This document shows positions 6,565 to 7,364 of a stretch of DNA of 7,364 bases, piece after piece (the stretch's first letter is position 1; each line of letters begins with the position of its first letter). Made by a program: the position numbers and the translations under genes. A model generated the notes under the pieces. That model did no database searches. It had not been told where the DNA came from and worked only from the letters and a program-made list of their open reading frames with translations. This DNA comes from Armatimonadota bacterium (lineage in GTDB: Bacteria > Armatimonadota > Armatimonadia > Armatimonadales > Armatimonadaceae), in assembly GCA_014381035.1 (NCBI GenBank), contig JACMIS010000787.1, positions 1-7,364 on the forward strand. Direction: 5' to 3'.

Positions 6565-7364
6565 TTACATCGGCGTATTCGCGGCAGTGAATTGCCCCAC
6601 ACAGTCGTCTACCTCGTCGCGCAGGGAGCGGATCAACGCGGCGGCTTCGGTTCGGCGGGCTAATCGTACCCCCTGCCCCGCCCATAATGGCAGATAGTCG
6701 CCCCTGCCTTGCCGCTTCGCTTCGCTCCGTATCGCTTCGGTGATGTGCATCTGGAGCGGATACGACGCTGCTTCGTTATCGCACGGCGACATCGTTTCGG
6801 TAAACGCGTTGCGGACCGCACGGGCGAGTTTTCCGGTGAACGATTTCGTCAGGACCGTGCTGACGTGGGGATCGTTCAAGAGGGCTTGGACCCATACGTC
6901 GTCCGCGCCCGACTCCGTCGTTGTCAGAAAGGCGGTTCCCATTTGCACCGCGCTTGCGCCCAGTGCGAGCGCGGCGACGATCCCGCGACCATCCATGATC
7001 CCTCCGGCGGCGATGACGGGGAGGGATACCGCATCCGCGATCTGCGGGAGCAGTGCCATCAGTCCCACCAGCGGCGGATTCCCGGCAACGCTGGTAAAAC
7101 TCCCGCGATGCCCGCCCGCCTCGAAGCCCTGCGCGACAACGGCGGTGTAGCCCGCTTCCGCAATCGCCTGCGCCTCCTCCAGACAGGTCGCCGTCCCGAT
7201 GATAGGAACACCCGTATCGTGGAGTCGGTCTTTCACGGGCGACGGCAATAGACCGAACGTTGTCGAGACGACGGGGACTTTTTCCTCGCAAAGGACGGCG
7301 ATCTGTTCGCCCAGCACGTCCGGCATACGCGGCGCGACCCTGGAAAAGTTTAGCGTCGGAAGAC
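6565..7364 (-). CDS. Nitronate monooxygenase (2-nitropropane dioxygenase family), N-terminus outside window
   Basis: About 265 C-terminal residues of an FMN-dependent TIM-barrel enzyme are present. The family oxidises alkyl nitronates, such as propionate 3-nitronate, to carbonyl compounds and nitrite with O2, in the cytoplasm. Counting from the Met codon at 7326, VPVVSTTFGLLP is at 17-28. GFEAGGHRG at 67-75 holds the conserved His (residue 73) that acts as the catalytic base. The phosphate-binding part of the FMN site is AAGGIMDGRG (106-115) with ASAVQMGTAFLTTTES (124-139). The family-typical tail LWAGQGVRLAR is near 217-227. The Met at 7326 is internal: the frame continues upstream to the window edge as LPTLNFSRVAPR, matching the region after the family's GVNL segment. 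Members are usually 320-370 residues long, so roughly 60-100 are missing. All visible key residues are intact. It is the first visible gene of the minus-strand block; its promoter lies outside. Confidence 0.93.
   Translation of the reverse strand, partial: LPTLNFSRVAPRMPDVLGEQIAVLCEEKVPVVSTTFGLLPSPVKDRLHDTGVPIIGTATCLEEAQAIAEAGYTAVVAQGFEAGGHRGSFTSVAGNPPLVGLMALLPQIADAVSLPVIAAGGIMDGRGIVAALALGASAVQMGTAFLTTTESGADDVWVQALLNDPHVSTVLTKSFTGKLARAVRNAFTETMSPCDNEAASYPLQMHITEAIRSEAKRQGRGDYLPLWAGQGVRLARRTEAAALIRSLRDEVDDCVGQFTAANTPM

Noticed and set aside
6563..6685. N-terminal extension of the 93-residue protein to 134 residues
   Set aside because: The added 41 residues lie inside the monooxygenase C-terminus, are Arg/Gly-rich and look like a frame-shifted shadow. 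The ATG at 6562, next to the upstream stop, is the more natural start.
1..7364. CRISPR arrays, tRNA or rRNA genes, insertion sequences, attachment sites, toxin-antitoxin or other defence genes
   Set aside because: No regularly spaced repeats, RNA gene signatures, transposase motifs or terminal inverted repeats were found. The repetition in 3600-5730 is explained by protein repeats.

Overview
The window holds six protein-coding genes, two of them cut by the window edges, in GC-rich bacterial DNA with long spurious open frames on the opposite strands. The left edge gene ends in a PEP-CTERM sorting tail. It is followed by a DUF1080 (3-keto-disaccharide hydrolase family) lipid-free secreted protein, a secreted protein of unknown function, and a very large exported protein built from carboxypeptidase-regulatory-like beta repeats. 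This mix (PEP-CTERM, DUF1080, large CarboxypepD_reg proteins, weak Shine-Dalgarno sites) fits Armatimonadota, Planctomycetota or a similar exosortase-bearing, polysaccharide-using lineage. That placement is inference; nothing seen fixes the phylum.

Layout: 1-160 (+) is the 3' end of the PEP-CTERM gene, closed by a good intrinsic terminator at 168-201. Converging on it is the DUF1080 gene (204-965, -). The region 966-1205 separates this gene from the divergent secreted orphan (1206-2246, +). It holds a plausible sigma-70 promoter, an AT-rich stretch, a hairpin in the leader of the + gene, and a small palindrome on the DUF1080 side. The orphan converges at 2246/2308 on a minus-strand block that fills the rest of the window.

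That block reads, in transcription order: nitronate monooxygenase (from beyond 7364 to 6565), a 93-residue unknown protein (6562-6281), a cytoplasmic TPR protein (6280-5762), and the 1140-residue exported protein (5730-2308). Gaps are 2, 0 and 31 nt, so co-transcription is likely. The block mixes a flavin-dependent oxidoreductase, two small cytoplasmic proteins and a giant exported repeat protein, so a shared pathway cannot be read from it.

No RNA gene, CRISPR array, insertion sequence, attachment site or defence system is visible. The items most worth following are the 1140-residue protein with beta repeats followed by a helical solenoid, the secreted orphan with a GVWRFW...EIHP signature, and the unknown 93-residue protein locked between two genes.
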